Below, in pieces: positions 1-6,802 of a DNA stretch of 6,802 bases; positions within the stretch are counted from its first letter, which is position 1; every line of letters begins with the position of its first letter. The stretch is from the NCBI GenBank assembly GCA_025350445.1, contig JANXXV010000686.1, positions 1 to 6,802 on the forward strand, in the 5' to 3' direction. Position numbers and translations under genes: made by a program. The notes under the pieces were generated by a model. That model saw nothing but the letters and a program-made list of their open reading frames with translations. It ran no database searches and had not been told where the DNA came from. This stretch comes from Bryobacteraceae bacterium (GTDB lineage Bacteria > Acidobacteriota > Terriglobia > Bryobacterales > Bryobacteraceae).

Positions 1-67
1 TCCGCAAATGGGCGCAGTTTGTTCGACGGGTTATCCGATGATCGCGCCCGTGTCTTACGATAGAAGC

Positions 68-72
68 AGGAA
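68..72 (+). promoter_or_regulatory. Shine-Dalgarno site that sets the DUF433 start
   Basis: AGGAA lies 4 bases before the ATG at 77. This supports starting the DUF433 gene at 77 rather than at the in-frame ATG at 8, which has no purine-rich site visible in the 7 bases available and would add 23 residues that do not resemble the family. Confidence 0.55.
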
Positions 73-76
73 GTAT

Positions 77-313
77 ATGGCAACTCTTGATTGGTCGCAA
101 TGTCCGGTCGTCGAAAGCATCCCCGGCAAGGTAAGCGGAGCTTGGGTTTTCCGTGGTACCCGCGTCCCCGTGTCGGCAATTTTCGAGAATCTAAAGAGCT
201 CGACTATTGAAGAGGTCCTTGAGAATTTCCACGTCACGCGGGATCAGATTCAGACCGTGTTGGACTTCGCTGCAAAGAGTGCGCAGGCACCGCTTGAAAC
301 CTTGCAAGTCTGA
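77..313 (+). CDS. DUF433 domain protein, putative antitoxin
   Basis: This 78-residue protein belongs, by pattern, to the DUF433 family (PF04255), small helix-turn-helix-like proteins often found as the first gene of a toxin-antitoxin pair. The characteristic block runs through residues 21-66: a GAWVFRGTRVPVSAIFENL stretch, then an acidic helix (TIEEVLENF), then HVTRDQIQTVLDFAA. That order (G-x-RGTR-V-x-V near the N-terminus, E-x-L near the middle, x-Q-I-x-x-V-L-x-Y/F-A at the end) is what I recognise. The start at 77 is chosen for its ribosome binding site and because the family normally begins a few residues before this block. The stop overlaps the next start as TGATG, so translation is probably coupled. 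The likely role is binding and neutralising the downstream PIN-like protein and perhaps repressing its own promoter. That role is inferred; family membership is fairly secure. Confidence 0.85.
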   Translation: MATLDWSQCPVVESIPGKVSGAWVFRGTRVPVSAIFENLKSSTIEEVLENFHVTRDQIQTVLDFAAKSAQAPLETLQV

Positions 314-648
314 TGAAAATTATCCTCGATGAGAGTACACCGCAAAAACTGCGGCTGCTGATCAATGCCAGCCATACGGTGGTCACGACGTGGTTCCAAG
401 GTTGGTCCGGCCTGAAGAACGGAGCCTTATTAAGTGCTGCGGAAGCCGCGGGCTTCGACCTGTTCATCACAGCCGATCAAGAACTCAGCTATCAGCAAAA
501 CCTCACGGGCCGGAAGATGGCATTGTTGGTTTTGAGCACGAATAATTGGGGTTTGATCAAAGCACATATCGTCCAGATCTTGGCCGCGATTAACTCGGCA
601 ACACCGGGAAGCTTCGCGTTCGTCAATATCAGATACGCGCGCGTCTAG
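313..648 (+). CDS. DUF5615 PIN-like protein, putative toxin
   Basis: This 111-residue protein matches the DUF5615 pattern (PF18480), a branch of the PIN-like nuclease fold. The N-terminus MKIILDES gives the paired acidic residues Asp6-Glu7 on the first strand. The middle holds WSGLKNGALLSAAEAAGFD (residues 31-49), followed by the strand and acidic site LFITADQ with Asp55, then the typical SYQQNLTGRKMALLVLS (59-75). Length is normal for the family. By analogy with PIN toxins it may be a metal-dependent RNase held inactive by the DUF433 partner; no activity can be seen from sequence. It starts inside the stop of the DUF433 gene, which is the usual arrangement for this pair. The second residue pair is DES rather than the common DEC or DEN, a tolerated variation. 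The 46 bases between its stop and the convergent gene ending at 695 show no clear terminator hairpin with a T tract. Confidence 0.85.
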   Translation: MKIILDESTPQKLRLLINASHTVVTTWFQGWSGLKNGALLSAAEAAGFDLFITADQELSYQQNLTGRKMALLVLSTNNWGLIKAHIVQILAAINSATPGSFAFVNIRYARV

Positions 649-694
649 CTATGCCATGTCTCGCCAGCCGGCCTGCGGCATCACACCCCAACCC

Positions 695-2248
695 CTACTT
701 AGCCTTCGCCCGCACCACCGAGATAGTAAATACCGACAGCGGCTCCGAAAGCAACGCCCCGGCCATCTCAATCCGCGAAACCAGTGCCAGCTCCGGCTCA
801 TGGATATTCGCCAGCAAGTCTTGCGCACCCACCCCAAACAACTTCCCTGTCCGCCAAGCCACCAGCCGCGACAACTGAATCGAAGGCCAATGCTCGCGCA
901 AAGCCTGGTTCGGGCGCAGCGCATTCCCGTCTCTCTGATAAACCTCCGCCACCGCATCCAGTGCCTTCCCCAAAGACTCCCAGGCAGTCTGGTTATCCAT
1001 CGCTTCGTGCGCCGCTTCAGCCACGGCGATCAGAGGCACGACGCGGTCACCGGAATCCTTGATCTCTTCAATCTGCGCCATGCATTTGCCCAGCAGCGTC
1101 TTGCTGGCGCCAGGGTCCTTGGCTCCCACCGCTCGCGCGATCCTACCCAGCAAATCCGCGCGCAAACCCGCGAATGGAATCGACGGCACCAAAGAGATGG
1201 CGAATTGCGGATCTTTCGGAAGCGCCGCCAAGATCTTCAGCGCCTCTGCCTCCACTTGATCCCATTGCCGCAAACCCTCCGCGCGCCCGGATAGCGAATC
1301 GGCATAGAGCAAGCTCATGGGCACCATCAAATCGTCTTCTTTGAATCCCCCAACCGGACTCACATCCGGCGCCGGATCCGGCAGTTTGCCCTCTGGATGC
1401 CTGGCCACCGCCGCGCGAAGGCGAAGGTTCTTGGCCCGTAACTCTTCTCCCAGCTTCGGCTGCAAACCCTGCAGCACCTGGTTCAAGCTGGCTAGCTCCA
1501 CCGCCGCCTCCTCATTCACCTGTACCGAGCCATCCGCGCCCAATGTGGCCTTATCCTCATTCGCAATGGCCGGAGGCGTCAACAGGCTTTTCACCAGAGC
1601 GTCCAGAGCCTCGTTGGCCAAAGGTGCCGGCACCTCACGCCAATGCCGGACCAGCATTTCCGAAAATGGACCCGCGGACTTGCGGCGATAGGCCGCCAGC
1701 GCATTGCCGAAAACAATCAACCGGCGCGAGTCGTCCCTCGGAAGCTTGGCGAAAATCCTCTCCGCCGCACGATACGGATAGTCCCCTCCCTCCGGAACCA
1801 GATTCACAATCTCAATTGCGCGATCAAACTCTCCCTTGGCCAGCAGCAGTTGCGTCACCTTCCCAATGGCGGAAGTCTGGCTGTCGAAATCGCCCGCGGG
1901 GTTGGTCATTGACCGCAATAGATCGATCGCCACCGGAAGACTGATGTCCGCCATCGCCTTAACCACTTTGCTTTGATGAGCCGACCGCTGGTTCTCGCCG
2001 GACTCCTCCGGAAGCGCGGCGGTTGCCGCAAACGCGCGCCGCAAAAATTCAATGGATTTGGTGTTATCGAAAACGCGATAGCTGGTGCCGATATGCATCA
2101 GCGCCATCACTTGAATTTCAGTCCGTGAGGATGGAAGAAACCCACTGGCCGTATCCAGCAGCTGCCGGGCGGCGGCGCGCGGAGTAGGCTGCTGTCCGTA
2201 AGAAGTGCTCCCAACACAAAAGAGAACAACCAACCGAATCCATGTCAT
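695..2248 (-). CDS. Exported helical-repeat protein of unknown function
   Basis: The 517-residue product is not a family I can name. Residues 1-18 look like a Sec signal peptide: one Arg at 5, a hydrophobic core LVVLFCV, and a small-residue cleavage region TSYG before QQ. Cys11 sits inside the core but VLFC is not a proper lipobox. The mature part is Ala/Leu-rich and almost wholly helical, with repeating helix pairs such as residues 93-113, 126-150, 335-372 and 382-437. The spacing resembles a TPR- or HEAT-like solenoid without a clean consensus. A Pro-rich low-complexity linker at 285-300 divides two helical halves. The gene begins 13 bases after the GH2 stop on the same strand, so the two are almost certainly co-transcribed. 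It may be a periplasmic scaffold or regulator linked to the hydrolase, but that is inferred from neighbourhood only. The start codon ATG at 2246-2248 has no strong ribosome binding site, so coupling to the upstream gene is likely. Confidence 0.8.
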   Translation of the reverse strand: MTWIRLVVLFCVGSTSYGQQPTPRAAARQLLDTASGFLPSSRTEIQVMALMHIGTSYRVFDNTKSIEFLRRAFAATAALPEESGENQRSAHQSKVVKAMADISLPVAIDLLRSMTNPAGDFDSQTSAIGKVTQLLLAKGEFDRAIEIVNLVPEGGDYPYRAAERIFAKLPRDDSRRLIVFGNALAAYRRKSAGPFSEMLVRHWREVPAPLANEALDALVKSLLTPPAIANEDKATLGADGSVQVNEEAAVELASLNQVLQGLQPKLGEELRAKNLRLRAAVARHPEGKLPDPAPDVSPVGGFKEDDLMVPMSLLYADSLSGRAEGLRQWDQVEAEALKILAALPKDPQFAISLVPSIPFAGLRADLLGRIARAVGAKDPGASKTLLGKCMAQIEEIKDSGDRVVPLIAVAEAAHEAMDNQTAWESLGKALDAVAEVYQRDGNALRPNQALREHWPSIQLSRLVAWRTGKLFGVGAQDLLANIHEPELALVSRIEMAGALLSEPLSVFTISVVRAKAK

Positions 2249-2261
2249 AACTCGACAGCCA

Positions 2262-4058
<1,797 letters not shown>

Positions 4059-4064
4059 GCCCGT

Positions 4065-4093
4065 ATTCTATACCCCCCGTCCGATCCAGTCCG
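4065..4093 (-). promoter_or_regulatory. Possible sigma70-type promoter before the GH2 gene
   Basis: Read on the minus strand, TAGAAT (4070-4065) matches the -10 consensus at five of six positions. CGGACT lies 17 bases upstream (4093-4088) but is a poor -35. Initiation would fall within a base or two of the GH2 ATG, giving a leaderless message. No Shine-Dalgarno is seen in the few bases before that ATG. This is a weak prediction. Confidence 0.2.
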
Positions 4094-4131
4094 CCACCCC
4101 TCCGTCACCATCAGGACTCCGATCCGGTCCG
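4080..4131. repeat. Imperfect 14-base direct repeat in divergent intergenic region
   Basis: TCCGATCCAGTCCG at 4080-4093 recurs as TCCGATCCGGTCCG at 4118-4131 (13 of 14 identical, 38 bases start to start, close to four helical turns if 10.5 bases per turn gives 42). Immediately after the second copy, AACCG-AGC-CGGTT at 4132-4144 is a 5-base inverted repeat. The pair lies between the divergent GH2 and VOC genes, where an operator would be expected. No regulator is known, and short GC-rich repeats can arise by chance. Confidence 0.4.
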
Positions 4132-4216
4132 AACCGAGCCGGTTTCCCATCACTACCTGATGCCCAATACTCTCAATAACTTGGCGGAAATGCGCGCCTT
4201 ATTCGACTCAATCAGT

Positions 4217-4222
4217 GGAGGT
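4217..4222 (+). promoter_or_regulatory. Strong Shine-Dalgarno that sets the VOC start
   Basis: GGAGGT sits 7 bases before the ATG at 4230, near-ideal in sequence and spacing. It overlaps the alternative GTG start at 4215, which it rules out in practice. Confidence 0.8.
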
Positions 4223-4229
4223 AGTAAAA

Positions 4230-4586
4230 ATGGAAATGTCCCTAGCTTGGTACCCGGTCACTGATATGGACCGTGCCAAGGAGTTCTACGGCAACACGCT
4301 CGGTCTCAAGAAGACCTACGAAATGCAAGGATGGGCCGAGTTCGGCAGCTCGGAAAACGGCCCATCGGTCGGGCTTTCACTCGTGAAGGAAGCCCCGCCC
4401 CCAACCGGAGGAGCGACCGTGGTCTTCCACGTTCCCGATCTCGAGGAAGCCCGCAAGAACCTTGAGAAACACGGTGTCGGATTCGAGGGCGACGTTCACG
4501 AGATTCCCGGCGTAGTCCGCATCGGAACGTTCCGCGATCCGTTCCAGAACCGTATCCAACTAATGCAAATGCTTATCGGCAGGTAG
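4230..4586 (+). CDS. VOC-superfamily (glyoxalase/dioxygenase fold) protein lacking metal ligands
   Basis: The product has 118 residues from the ATG at 4230. It carries two beta-alpha-beta-beta-beta modules of the vicinal oxygen chelate fold. The first is SLAWYPVTDMDRAKEFYGNT (residues 4-23) continuing with LGLKKTYE. The second starts ATVVFHVPDLEEARKNLEKH (62-81) and ends with FRDPFQNRIQLMQ (101-113). In metal-binding members a His stands seven residues before the Asp of each V-x-D motif and a Glu lies in the terminal DP-x-GN-x-x-E-L; here these places hold Leu, Thr and Gln. A classical metal-dependent lyase or dioxygenase role is therefore unlikely; ligand binding or sequestration, as in drug-binding VOC proteins, is possible. 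The gene is followed 4 bases later by the sigma factor, so they form an operon. Cytoplasmic; no signal peptide or membrane segment. Confidence 0.88.
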   Translation: MEMSLAWYPVTDMDRAKEFYGNTLGLKKTYEMQGWAEFGSSENGPSVGLSLVKEAPPPTGGATVVFHVPDLEEARKNLEKHGVGFEGDVHEIPGVVRIGTFRDPFQNRIQLMQMLIGR

Positions 4587-4590
4587 TACC

Positions 4591-5430
4591 ATGGCGCAAA
4601 GGACCAATATGTCACCTGAACGGGAAACCCAATTGCTTTCCGACGCGCGCACCGGAGACCGGGCGGCCTTCGATTCACTGATTGGTCCTTTGCGCCGTCC
4701 TCTCTTCGCCTACATCTACCGCATGACCACCCATCCACAGGATGCCGAAGATTTGCTGCAGGACACGCTGGTGCGCGTGCTGGAAAGTCTTCCCGGCTTC
4801 CGCCGCGAGTCGCAGTTCAAGACATGGCTGTTCGGCATCGCTACTCACGTTTGCCTGGACCACCTGCGCGCCCGAAAACGCTGGCGCGTCGAAGCGCAAA
4901 TGATCGGCGAGCACGAGGCGACTAACAGCCCCGCGCACATGGAAGCTCTTGGCGCGGTGCTCGCTAACCCGGCGTTTGTCTTTGAAATCCGCGAACACAT
5001 CGCCTTCTGCTTCGCCTGCGTATCGCGCACGCTGGAGCCGGAAGACCAGGCGGCGTTGATGTTGCGCGAGGTGCTCGGTTTCAGCAACCAGGAATCGGCG
5101 GACATCCTGGAAGTCTCCGAACCAATATTCCGTCATCGCCTCAGCCGCGCCCGGTCCATCATGGGAAAAAGCTACGAGGGGTTATGCCAGCTGATCAATA
5201 AGACCGGCTTATGCTACCAATGCCACGGACTGCGCGAGCTCGCGCCGGAACGAAACCGCGGCCGGGACCTGGTCCGGATTGAAGTAGCGCCCGGAGTTCC
5301 CATTACCGCCGAATCTTTATTTGACGCGCGGTCGGAAATCGCGCGCAATGCCGACCTGGAGCAAGGCGGTGCCGCGCCCCTGCATCGCATGTTCTTCCAG
5401 TCGCTCAGCGAGCGCGAGGAATCGCGCTAG
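4591..5430 (+). CDS. ECF-like sigma70-family factor with cysteine-rich C-terminal extension
   Basis: This 279-residue protein recruits RNA polymerase to specific promoters. Region 2 spans about residues 24-97 (LFAYIYRMTTHPQDAEDLLQ, then TLVRVLESLPGFRRES, QFKTWLFGIA and DHLRARKR). Region 4 spans about 147-193 (LEPEDQAALMLREVLGFSNQ, then ESADILEVSE and FRHRLSRARSIM), which includes the helix-turn-helix that reads the -35 element. There is no region 3, as in ECF factors, but the protein is longer than the usual 170-200 residues. CFAC lies at 140-143 in the linker just before region 4. After region 4 an 85-residue extension starts with GLCQLINKTGLCYQCHGLRE (197-216), containing a second CxxC at 208-211. 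These could bind zinc or sense redox state. No anti-sigma gene is adjacent. ATG 4591 is used, but ATG 4609 has a better site (AAAGGA five bases ahead), giving 273 residues. It follows the VOC gene by 4 bases. Confidence 0.92.
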   Translation: MAQRTNMSPERETQLLSDARTGDRAAFDSLIGPLRRPLFAYIYRMTTHPQDAEDLLQDTLVRVLESLPGFRRESQFKTWLFGIATHVCLDHLRARKRWRVEAQMIGEHEATNSPAHMEALGAVLANPAFVFEIREHIAFCFACVSRTLEPEDQAALMLREVLGFSNQESADILEVSEPIFRHRLSRARSIMGKSYEGLCQLINKTGLCYQCHGLRELAPERNRGRDLVRIEVAPGVPITAESLFDARSEIARNADLEQGGAAPLHRMFFQSLSEREESR

Positions 5431-5827
5431 CACAAGCAGTGGTCCATCGGACGGCTGGGCAGCCGCATTGAACCCGGTGCCGGCTATCCGCTACGAGCAA
5501 GCAAGAGCTTGCGGAAGAAGCCCGGCCAACAGGATTCGATGCTCTCCAGTTGCTTTTCCCAACCGCCGCTACCGCTGGTCGGACTGTGAACCACCCGGAC
5601 GACACAACTACCGCCCGCGCGTGCTTCCACGCTCCACTCGGTGCATAACACTGTCGCGCCCGGTCCAAGGTCGCCGCTTTCCGCGGTGAACCCGCAAGGC
5701 GGATCCCATGCAGTGATCGTAGCCCTCGACTCAATTCCCGGGCAAAGCGGCAGACCACGGCACCGCCCTCGCGCTCCTCCACGTCAGCCGGGACGAACCA
5801 CGAAGAAATTCCGGGTCCCGTCGCAAC
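5427..5827 (-). pseudogene. Decayed SRPBCC / AHSA1-type protein gene
   Basis: Two minus-strand frames together spell an SRPBCC-family (Bet v1-like, Activator of Hsp90 homologue 1 type) protein. From 5827 one frame reads VATGPGISSWFVPADVEERE and GGAVVCRF down to 5744. After loss of one base near 5742 the next frame continues PGIESRATITAWDPPCGF, a GDLGPGATVLCTEWSVEARA stretch, GGSCVVRVVHS, and WEKQLESIESCWPGFFRKLL to a TAG at 5484-5486. The pattern G-P-G-I-x-S-W-F-V-P, T-A-W-x-P-P, E-A-R-x-G-G-x-C-V-V-R and W-x-x-Q-L-E-x-x-x-x-x-W-P is typical of these ligand-binding or immunity-like small proteins. Past the TAG, PAPGSMRL still resembles the usual C-terminus and the frame ends at TAG 5427-5429. 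The first 15-25 residues are absent; a stop lies at 5828-5830. At least two lesions make it inactive. It faces the sigma gene tail to tail. Confidence 0.82.
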
Positions 5828-5917
5828 TTACATAAGACAGGTAGCGGCTGGCAGATTTACCTGACTGGTTTCCTCTGCGAAGGCCGAAAGCTCCGGGAAG
5901 TCTTCCACCGGAATGGG

Positions 5918-6127
5918 ATGTCGTTAGAAACCGATCACGTCGATTCCACCGTGATCGGCGTCAGTCTAAACGTTGTCCCAGGCAAACCGATTAGAAAACA
6001 CTATTCCTATACCTGGGATGTCAACACGTCGAAGTGCATGCTATCGGCCACGTTCTCCACGCTCAATGGGAATACTCAACTTCCTACCGGCCCGAAGATC
6101 TCTCTGGGACTCGACCATCGAGATTGA
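5918..6127 (+). CDS. Weak uncharacterised open frame
   Basis: A 69-codon frame starts at an ATG with GGA five bases ahead. The same frame stays open upstream past 5816 without a further ATG, so the piece could also be an internal or 3' fragment. The peptide has plausible protein composition (VIGVSLNVVPGKPIRKHYSY followed by TWDVNTSKCML) and alternating hydrophobic residues suggesting beta strands, but I recognise no family. There is no signal peptide or membrane segment. The inverted repeat at 5931-5958 lies inside it. It may be a gene remnant, chance, or a genuine small protein; the evidence does not decide. Confidence 0.22.
   Translation: MSLETDHVDSTVIGVSLNVVPGKPIRKHYSYTWDVNTSKCMLSATFSTLNGNTQLPTGPKISLGLDHRD
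5931..5958. repeat. Perfect 9-base inverted repeat, 10-base loop
   Basis: CCGATCACG (5931-5939) is the exact reverse complement of CGTGATCGG (5950-5958), separated by TCGATTCCAC. No T tract follows on either strand, so it is not a standard intrinsic terminator. It could be an operator half-site pair, a hairpin in RNA, or chance. Confidence 0.55.
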
Positions 6128-6196
6128 CGTCCGGGAAATTCGCACGGAAGAACTCGATTGACTTCCGCAGGGTGGCTGGATGCAGTCGAACTAGAT

Positions 6197-6247
6197 TTGC
6201 CCAGGCGACAATCCGGTTATATATAAAATCTGACGATCTGCCTTCAA
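6197..6247. promoter_or_regulatory. AT-rich element with promoter-like boxes on both strands
   Basis: On the plus strand TTGCCC (6197-6202) is followed after 17 bases by TATATA (6220-6225). On the minus strand TTGAAG (6247-6242) precedes TATATA after 16-18 bases. This is the most AT-rich run in the window. The plus-direction transcript would be antisense to the gene at 6255-6692; the minus-direction one would run toward the SRPBCC remnant. These are unproven matches, and AT-rich DNA yields them readily. Confidence 0.22.
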
Positions 6248-6254
6248 TGTTGAG

Positions 6255-6692
6255 CTACTCGAAATATTGTAGTGTGACGGCGTCGGCGAGGGAGTGGTTC
6301 GCTGCCTCAATCAATTTTTCCACCCATTGTCTTTGACTGACACAGTGAACGGTTACTTCCCGGGCCAGTTCAAAGGCATGCGGAGCCAGCAGTTCGCAGG
6401 CGGAAAGGTCCCCAAAGTGAACCGATCTTACAAATAGGTACAGATAGGTAGCCCCATCGATCCCGGCATCGGCGGCAAGGATGGATCGTTGCGTGGCAAG
6501 GGCGATGGCTTGACGCCGGGTCGTTTCGAGTGAGGGGTCGGTTGGTTGAGCGAACCGCAGACTAGCGTAGAGACTGGTAATATTCGGGCTGCCTTGTTGC
6601 CTGGGGCGAAACGGGATGGAGATTCTTTCTAGCTTGAAGTTCTCCTGGTGCGATTCGACAAAGTGGAAGAGCTTCGGAGGGATTTCCGCCAA
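6255..6692 (-). CDS. Uncharacterised protein with TTG start, possibly 5'-truncated
   Basis: This 145-residue frame is not a family I recognise. It is read from a TTG at 6692-6690, with no ribosome binding site in the bases before it and no internal ATG or GTG start. The frame stays open upstream to a TAG at 6779-6777 without an ATG or GTG, and that upstream part also looks protein-like (PSLLKACDKKFYRLAEIPPK crosses the TTG). So the gene may be the remaining part of a longer one or may use an unusual start. The N-terminal 35 residues are mixed; residues 53-145 look helical, with TTRRQAIALATQRSILAADA and a later block ACELLAPHAFELAREVTVHC, ending ADAVTLQYFE. No signal peptide, membrane helix or metal motif is visible. 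Composition is less GC-rich than the operons to its left. It may be an accessory gene or a remnant. Coding status is likely but not certain. Confidence 0.5.
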   Translation of the reverse strand: MAEIPPKLFHFVESHQENFKLERISIPFRPRQQGSPNITSLYASLRFAQPTDPSLETTRRQAIALATQRSILAADAGIDGATYLYLFVRSVHFGDLSACELLAPHAFELAREVTVHCVSQRQWVEKLIEAANHSLADAVTLQYFE

Positions 6693-6802
6693 CCGGTAGA
6701 ACTTTTTGTCGCAGGCTTTAAGGAGCGATGGCCGGACAGGCGTAGAACCACACGCTAAATCCGGGAAAGGCTCTGACTAATGCCTGGGGCTTAAATACCG
6801 GC

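Larger units (their letters stand above)
5831..6254. other. Stretch with no confident gene
   Basis: These 424 bases between the SRPBCC remnant and the last gene hold no recognisable domain on either strand. They contain one weak plus-strand open frame (5918-6127), a perfect inverted repeat (5931-5958) and an AT-rich promoter-like segment near 6217-6229. Base composition is visibly less GC-rich than in the flanking operons. The N-terminal part of the SRPBCC gene should have lain in the first 60 bases and is not readable, so a rearrangement or long decay is likely here. Confidence 0.5.

Noticed and set aside
33..61. TACGAT at 56-61 as a -10 box for the DUF433/DUF5615 operon
   Set aside because: Initiation would fall on the ribosome binding site, and no acceptable -35 lies at the right distance.
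8..76. ATG at 8 as the DUF433 start
   Set aside because: The extra 23 residues do not fit the family, and the ATG at 77 has an AGGAA site before it.
649..694. Terminator between the convergent DUF5615 and 517-residue protein genes
   Set aside because: Only short GC-rich partial palindromes (ATGCC with GGCAT, GCCGGC) are present, without a stable stem next to a T tract on either strand.
656..1294. Long plus-strand frame (212 codons) opposite the 517-residue gene
   Set aside because: It is a shadow of the minus-strand gene. It is rich in Arg, Gln, His and Pro, as expected from reading GC-rich coding DNA backwards, and shows no family pattern.
4215..4229. GTG start five codons earlier for the VOC gene
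   Set aside because: The strong GGAGGT site overlaps this GTG and is correctly spaced only for the ATG at 4230.
4675..5136. 153-codon minus-strand frame inside the sigma factor gene
   Set aside because: The sigma factor regions 2 and 4 are clear on the plus strand, and the reverse frame has no recognisable domain.
6660..6720. RLAEIPP phrase resembling the start of some tyrosine recombinases
   Set aside because: The following residues do not continue the recombinase pattern, and no catalytic R-H-R-Y set is present in the frame.

Overview
This 6.8 kb window is bacterial chromosomal sequence with moderately high GC. The gene content (a two-domain GH2 enzyme followed by a lineage-type secreted helical-repeat protein, a VOC protein with an ECF-type sigma factor, and a DUF433/DUF5615 pair) recalls soil Acidobacteriota of the Solibacter/Bryobacter type. 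That placement is inference from protein style only; no marker gene is present.

Layout. (1) At 77-648 (+) there is a two-gene toxin-antitoxin-like module, DUF433 then a DUF5615 PIN-like protein, joined by a TGATG overlap. (2) At 4058-695 (-) there is a two-gene secretion operon: a GH2 glycoside hydrolase with signal peptide and both catalytic glutamates, then 13 bases later a 517-residue exported protein of unknown function. (3) A divergent intergenic region at 4059-4229 carries a 14-base direct repeat and a small inverted repeat. (4) At 4230-5430 (+) there is a VOC-fold protein followed 4 bases later by an ECF-like sigma factor with two CxxC motifs and a C-terminal extension. (5) At 5827-5427 (-) there is a decayed SRPBCC/AHSA1-type gene that no single reading frame shows. 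It needs a frame change near 5742, has an in-frame stop at 5484-5486, and lacks its N-terminus. Its last stop shares a CTAG palindrome with the sigma factor stop. (6) At 5831-6254 there is a poorly coding stretch with one weak open frame, a perfect 9-base inverted repeat and an AT-rich promoter-like segment. (7) At 6692-6255 (-) there is an unrecognised small protein whose only plausible start is TTG.

How the genes relate. VOC, sigma factor and (formerly) SRPBCC form a plausible accessory module, since small VOC, YCII and SRPBCC proteins are recurrent neighbours of ECF-like sigma genes; here the SRPBCC member has been lost. The GH2 pair looks like an independent periplasmic or extracellular glycan-processing unit. 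The most notable observations are the hidden SRPBCC pseudogene, the cysteine-rich sigma factor, and the GH2 enzyme whose substrate-side motifs do not match classical beta-glucuronidase or LacZ. I found no RNA genes, CRISPR array or intact mobile element.
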